Below are positions 60,985 through 64,000 of a stretch of 64,000 nt of DNA, piece after piece. The notes under the pieces were generated by a model. That model saw nothing but the letters and a program-made list of their open reading frames with translations, did not search any database and was not told the DNA's origin. Each line of letters starts with the position of its first letter. Position 1 is the stretch's first letter. Made by a program: the position numbers and the translations under genes. Origin of the DNA: Rubrivivax sp. (GTDB taxonomy: Bacteria; Pseudomonadota; Gammaproteobacteria; Burkholderiales; Burkholderiaceae_C); the NCBI GenBank assembly GCA_016707445.1, contig JADJHR010000005.1:551263-615262 (forward strand). Reading direction: 5' to 3'.

Positions 60985-61887
60985 ATGTACCGAAATGATC
61001 TGATGTCCGGCCAGCGCATCCTGGTCACCGGCGGCGGCACCGGGCTGGGTCGGGCGATGGGCGAGCGCTTTCTGTCGCTGGGGGCCGATCTGGCCATCTG
61101 CGGCCGCCGCAAGGCCGTGTGCGACGAGACGGCCGAGGCCTGGCGCACGCAGTTTCCGGGCCGACACATCGATACCTTCGGTGTCGACATCCGCGACGCG
61201 CCGGCGGTCGACGAGATGGTCGAAGCGCTGTTCGCCTGCGGAGGCCTGAGCGGTCTGGTCAACAACGCTGCCGGCAACTTCATCGCGCCCACCGAAAGCC
61301 TGTCGCCGCGGGCCTTCGACGCCGTTGCCGGCATCGTCTTCCATGGCAGCTTCTACGTCACGCAGGCGGTGGGTAAACGCTGGGTGGCCCAGGCCAAATC
61401 CGGCGTCTGGAAGCCCGGCCAGCCCTATCGCAACGTGATGAGCATCATCGTCACCTGGGTCGACAACGGCAGCCCCTATGTGGTGCCGTCGGCGATGAGC
61501 AAGGCCGGCATCGACGTCATGACCAAGTCGCTGGCGGTCGAATGGGCAAAGTACGGCGTGCGCCTGAATGCGGTGGGCCCCGGCGAGATCCCCACCGAAG
61601 GCATGAGCAAGCGATTGAACCCCGGCGAAGAACCCGGCGCGCGCAGCCGTGAACGCAACCCCATGGCCCGAGCCGGCGCCATGAGCGAACTGCAGAACCT
61701 GGCCAGCTTTCTGATGGCCCCGGGGCAGTGCGACTGGCTGACCGGGCAGAGCATCATGATGGACGGTGGCAGCGCGCTGGCCACGGGCGGCAACTTCTAC
61801 GAACTGCGAAGCTGGAGCGACGCCGACTGGCAGGCCGCGCGCGAGCGCATCGACGCGCAGAACAAGAAGGACCGAGCGGGGCGATGA
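60985..61887 (+). CDS. SDR oxidoreductase, 2,4-dienoyl-CoA reductase-like
   Basis: A 300-residue short-chain dehydrogenase. NAD(P)-binding ILVTGGGTGLGRAMGERFLS, GLVNNAAGNFIAPTESLSPR and the C-terminal QCDWLTGQSIMMDGGSALAT are standard. At the active site the usual YxxxK is SAMSK (in YVVPSAMSKAGIDVMTKSLA), i.e. the Tyr position is Ser, as in the DECR (2,4-dienoyl-CoA reductase) branch that lacks the classical Tyr. ATG 60985 with GGAG upstream is preferred to 60964. Followed by acyl-CoA synthetase and enoyl-CoA hydratase genes, consistent with unsaturated fatty-acid oxidation. Confidence 0.88.
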   Translation: MYRNDLMSGQRILVTGGGTGLGRAMGERFLSLGADLAICGRRKAVCDETAEAWRTQFPGRHIDTFGVDIRDAPAVDEMVEALFACGGLSGLVNNAAGNFIAPTESLSPRAFDAVAGIVFHGSFYVTQAVGKRWVAQAKSGVWKPGQPYRNVMSIIVTWVDNGSPYVVPSAMSKAGIDVMTKSLAVEWAKYGVRLNAVGPGEIPTEGMSKRLNPGEEPGARSRERNPMARAGAMSELQNLASFLMAPGQCDWLTGQSIMMDGGSALATGGNFYELRSWSDADWQAARERIDAQNKKDRAGR

Positions 61888-61973
61888 ATCATGCCTGCGC
61901 ATGAAACTTCGCCAGCGGGGGCTCGGGTCGTTCCGGCCCAACGGCGCGACCCGCGTTGAACCGGGGCCGGACC

Positions 61974-62044
61974 ATGTGGAAACACGACGGCGAACTGTTC
62001 GCGCTGATGCGATCGAGGTTTTCAAGACCTTAGGCGTGATGTGA
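61974..62044 (+). pseudogene. probable micro-relic of an RraA-family gene
   Basis: ATG 61974 opens with MWKHDGELFALMR, very like the N-terminus of RraA/4-hydroxy-4-methyl-2-oxoglutarate aldolase-type proteins. Within 40 nt, in the next frame, AIEVFKTLGVM and a stop follow, resembling their C-terminus. The whole middle (about 200 codons) would be deleted. The match is short and based on pattern memory, so this is tentative. The rest of 61888-62050 shows nothing else. Confidence 0.3.
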
Positions 62045-62050
62045 GGAACC

Positions 62051-63700
62051 ATGATGAGCATCTACGACCAGCACCTGGACAAGAACTCGGCCAACCATGT
62101 GGCCTTGTCGCCGGTGAGCTTTGTCGAGCGCAGCGCCGAAGTCTTCGGTGACCTGCCAGCGGTGGTGCACGGCGCGCGCTGCTACACCTGGGCGCAACTG
62201 CGCGAGCGTTCGGCACGCCTGGCTGCGGCCCTGCGTGCCTTGGGCGTCGGCCGCATGCACACCGTCAGCGTGATGCTGCCCAACACGCCCGAGATGGTCG
62301 AGGCGCACTATGCGGTGCCTGCGCTGAACGCGGTGCTGAACACGCTGAACACGCGGCTGGACGCGCCGCTGCTGGCCTGGCAGATGAACCACTGCGAAGC
62401 GCGGGTGCTGATCACCGACCGCGAATTCGCACCGCTGATGGTCGAGGCCGTGCGCCTGCTGCGTGAACAGCATGGCCGCGAGCTGATCGTGATCGACGTG
62501 TCAGACAGCGAATACCACGGCGCCGGCGAACGCATTGGCCACCACGACTACGAGGACCTGCTGCGCCGACACGACCCCCTGGCGCAGCTGGACGGCCCGG
62601 CGGACGAATGGGATGCCATCGCCGTCAGCTACACCAGCGGCACCACCGGCGACCCCAAGGGTGTGGTCACGCACCACCGCGGCGCGTACCTCAATGCAGT
62701 GTGCAACGCGGCCACCTGGACGATGCCGCATTTCCCAAAGTACCTGTGGACGCTGCCGATGTTCCACTGCAACGGCTGGTGCTTTCCCTGGACCGTGGCG
62801 ATGCTCGGTGGCACCCATGTCTGCCTGCGCCGTGTCGAGGCGCAGGCCATCCTGCTGGCGATGCGCGACCACGGTGTCGATCATTACTGCGCCGCGCCGA
62901 TCGTGCACAGCCTGCTGCTCAATGCGCCGACCGAGATGCACCAGGGCATTGCGCAGAAGGTGCGAGGCATGGTGGCCGGCGCCGCGCCGCCGGCGGCGAT
63001 GATCGAAGGCATGGCCCATCTGGGCATCGACATCACGCATGTCTACGGCTTGACCGAGGTCTACGGCCCGGCGGCGGTGGCCGTCAAGCGCGACCGCTGG
63101 GCCACCGAGAGCCTGTCCGAGCAGACGCGGCTGAATGGTCGCCAGGGTGTGCGCTACATGCTGCAGGAAGGCATGACTGTGCGCCACCCCGAGACGCTGC
63201 AGTTGCTGCCCGCCGACGGCCAGACCATGGGCGAGATCATGTTCCGCGGCAACATCGTGATGAAGGGCTATCTGAAGAACCCGGCTGCCAGCGACAAGGC
63301 CTTCGACGGCGGCTGGTTCCACACCGGGGATCTGGCGGTGATGGAGGCCGACCACTACGTAAAGATCAAGGACCGCAGCAAGGACATCATCATCAGCGGC
63401 GGCGAGAACATCAGCAGCATCGAGGTCGAAGATGCGCTGTACCGCCACCCGGCCGTGCTGGCCTGCGCGGTGGTGGCGCGTCCCGACCCGAAGTGGGGCG
63501 AGACGCCGGTCGCCTATGTCGAGATCAAGACCGGATCGACGGTCAGCGCCGAAGAACTGGTCCAGCATTGCAAGGCACTGCTGGCCAGCTACAAGCTGCC
63601 GCGCGAGATCCGCTTCGAACCGATCCCGAAGACCAGCACGGGCAAAATCCAGAAGTTCCAGCTGCGCGAGCGTGCCCGCAGTAGCTCGGCGATCGAATGA
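62051..63700 (+). CDS. acyl-CoA synthetase (AMP-forming)
   Basis: A 549-residue adenylate-forming ligase. AMP-binding motif VSYTSGTTGDPKGVVTHHRG, LWTLPMFHCNGWCFPWTVAM, HVYGLTEVYGPAAVAVKRDR, the hinge FHTGDLAVMEADHYVKIKDR SKDIIISGGENIS, and the catalytic Lys in PKTSTGKIQKFQLRER are all present. The FHCNGWCFPW motif is typical of medium-chain and 3-methylmercaptopropionate-type (DmdB-like) ligases. GAGGAA precedes ATG 62051; a second ATG is adjacent. Cytosolic; the gap to the next gene is 10 nt, so it is co-transcribed with the enoyl-CoA hydratase. Confidence 0.93.
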   Translation: MMSIYDQHLDKNSANHVALSPVSFVERSAEVFGDLPAVVHGARCYTWAQLRERSARLAAALRALGVGRMHTVSVMLPNTPEMVEAHYAVPALNAVLNTLNTRLDAPLLAWQMNHCEARVLITDREFAPLMVEAVRLLREQHGRELIVIDVSDSEYHGAGERIGHHDYEDLLRRHDPLAQLDGPADEWDAIAVSYTSGTTGDPKGVVTHHRGAYLNAVCNAATWTMPHFPKYLWTLPMFHCNGWCFPWTVAMLGGTHVCLRRVEAQAILLAMRDHGVDHYCAAPIVHSLLLNAPTEMHQGIAQKVRGMVAGAAPPAAMIEGMAHLGIDITHVYGLTEVYGPAAVAVKRDRWATESLSEQTRLNGRQGVRYMLQEGMTVRHPETLQLLPADGQTMGEIMFRGNIVMKGYLKNPAASDKAFDGGWFHTGDLAVMEADHYVKIKDRSKDIIISGGENISSIEVEDALYRHPAVLACAVVARPDPKWGETPVAYVEIKTGSTVSAEELVQHCKALLASYKLPREIRFEPIPKTSTGKIQKFQLRERARSSSAIE

Positions 63701-63710
63701 GGAGCAAGCC

Positions 63711-64000
63711 ATGAACACAGACACCCTGGTCCAGCATCACCAAGATGAACGCGGCGTGGTCACGCTCACGCTGAACCGCCCCCAAGCCTTCAATTCGCTG
63801 TCCGAAGCCATGCTGGCCGCGCTGCAGGCGCAACTCGACACCGTGGCGGCCAATGCGAAGGCGAGGGTGGTGGTGATCGCCGCAGCAGGCCGCGCCTTCT
63901 GCGCCGGTCATGATCTGAAGGAGATGCGCGCCGAGCCGTCGCTGGCCTACTACCAGCGCCTGTTCGCGCAATGCGCGCAAGTGATGCTGGCCATCCAGCG
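63711..64000 (+). CDS. enoyl-CoA hydratase/isomerase family protein (3' end cut)
   Basis: The first 96 codons of a crotonase-fold protein, cut by the right window edge. It shows VVTLTLNRPQAFNSLSEAML, the oxyanion-hole region VVVIAAAGRAFCAGHDLKEM and the following LAYYQRLFAQCAQVMLAIQR. GGAG lies 8 nt before the ATG. With the preceding acyl-CoA synthetase and SDR it suggests a fatty-acid or branched-acid beta-oxidation group. The catalytic Glu region is beyond the window, so hydratase and isomerase cannot be told apart. Confidence 0.93.
   Translation, partial: MNTDTLVQHHQDERGVVTLTLNRPQAFNSLSEAMLAALQAQLDTVAANAKARVVVIAAAGRAFCAGHDLKEMRAEPSLAYYQRLFAQCAQVMLAIQ

Overview
The window is GC-rich DNA (roughly two thirds G+C by eye) from a betaproteobacterium, most likely order Burkholderiales near the Rubrivivax/Leptothrix/Methylibium/Rhizobacter group. 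This rests on the polyhydroxybutyrate genes (class I PhaC, PhaB, PhaP), a pyruvate dehydrogenase operon whose E3 carries its own lipoyl domain, a Burkholderiales-type 7Fe ferredoxin plus type-2 ferredoxin reductase pair, and a proteasome-like Ntn hydrolase of the kind described from betaproteobacteria. The genus is inference; no 16S gene is present.

Layout. 1-10 kb: CBS-domain protein (cut by the left edge), Crp/Fnr regulator, nitronate monooxygenase, an FMN reductase coupled to aconitase acnA, DUF488, then small stress-type genes (VIT/CCC1 transporter, DUF883 protein, dodecin). 9.9-17.7 kb: a minus-strand hydantoin / N-carbamoyl-amino-acid utilisation cluster (DapA-family lyase, hydantoinase, N-carbamoyl-D-amino acid hydrolase, amino-acid-type ABC transporter, hydantoin racemase, DsbA-family isomerase). 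Two of its genes carry single-base frameshifts. 18.2-20 kb: a complete IS3-family element and tRNA-Asn with a strong terminator. 20-24 kb: a TonB-dependent receptor under a TPP riboswitch, then ferredoxin reductase and ferredoxin. 24-32 kb: patatin-like lipoprotein, phasin with a recognisable promoter, deacetylase-like protein, hydroxyacid dehydrogenase, RmuC, MFS transporter, glutaredoxin-like protein, FolD. 32-42.5 kb: a FixJ-type two-component system divergent from aceE-aceF-(proteasome-like gene)-lpdA. 42.6-50.7 kb: a degenerate GGDEF/EAL membrane protein, Nudix hydrolase, FAH-family and GST/MaiA-like enzymes, PgeF, phaC-phaB, and an unrecognised Pro/Ala-rich protein. 50.7-57 kb: gcvT-gcvH-gcvP-sdaA on the minus strand behind a tandem glycine riboswitch. 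57-58.5 kb: an ISNCY/IS1202-like element with exact 15-bp target duplication. 58.6-64 kb: CoA-binding protein, O-acetylhomoserine sulfhydrylase, SDR reductase, acyl-CoA synthetase and an enoyl-CoA hydratase cut by the right edge, with relics of an M20 peptidase and probably an RraA-like gene between them.

How the genes fit together. Central carbon metabolism dominates: pyruvate dehydrogenase feeds acetyl-CoA to the TCA cycle (aconitase) and to PHB storage (PhaB, PhaC, phasin). The glycine cleavage operon ends in serine deaminase, so glycine and serine nitrogen and carbon can enter one-carbon metabolism (with FolD) and pyruvate. The last genes form a fatty-acid-oxidation-like group. Two metabolite riboswitches (TPP and glycine) are clear in sequence. 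Several loci show decay or indels (hydantoin cluster, response-regulator C-terminus, transposase tail, M20 peptidase, RraA and ATPase relics). Some single-base cases may be assembly errors and need read-level checking.

I found no CRISPR array, prophage or anti-phage system. The most unusual item is the HslV-like Ntn hydrolase with a predicted N-terminal Ser nucleophile, encoded inside the pyruvate dehydrogenase operon.
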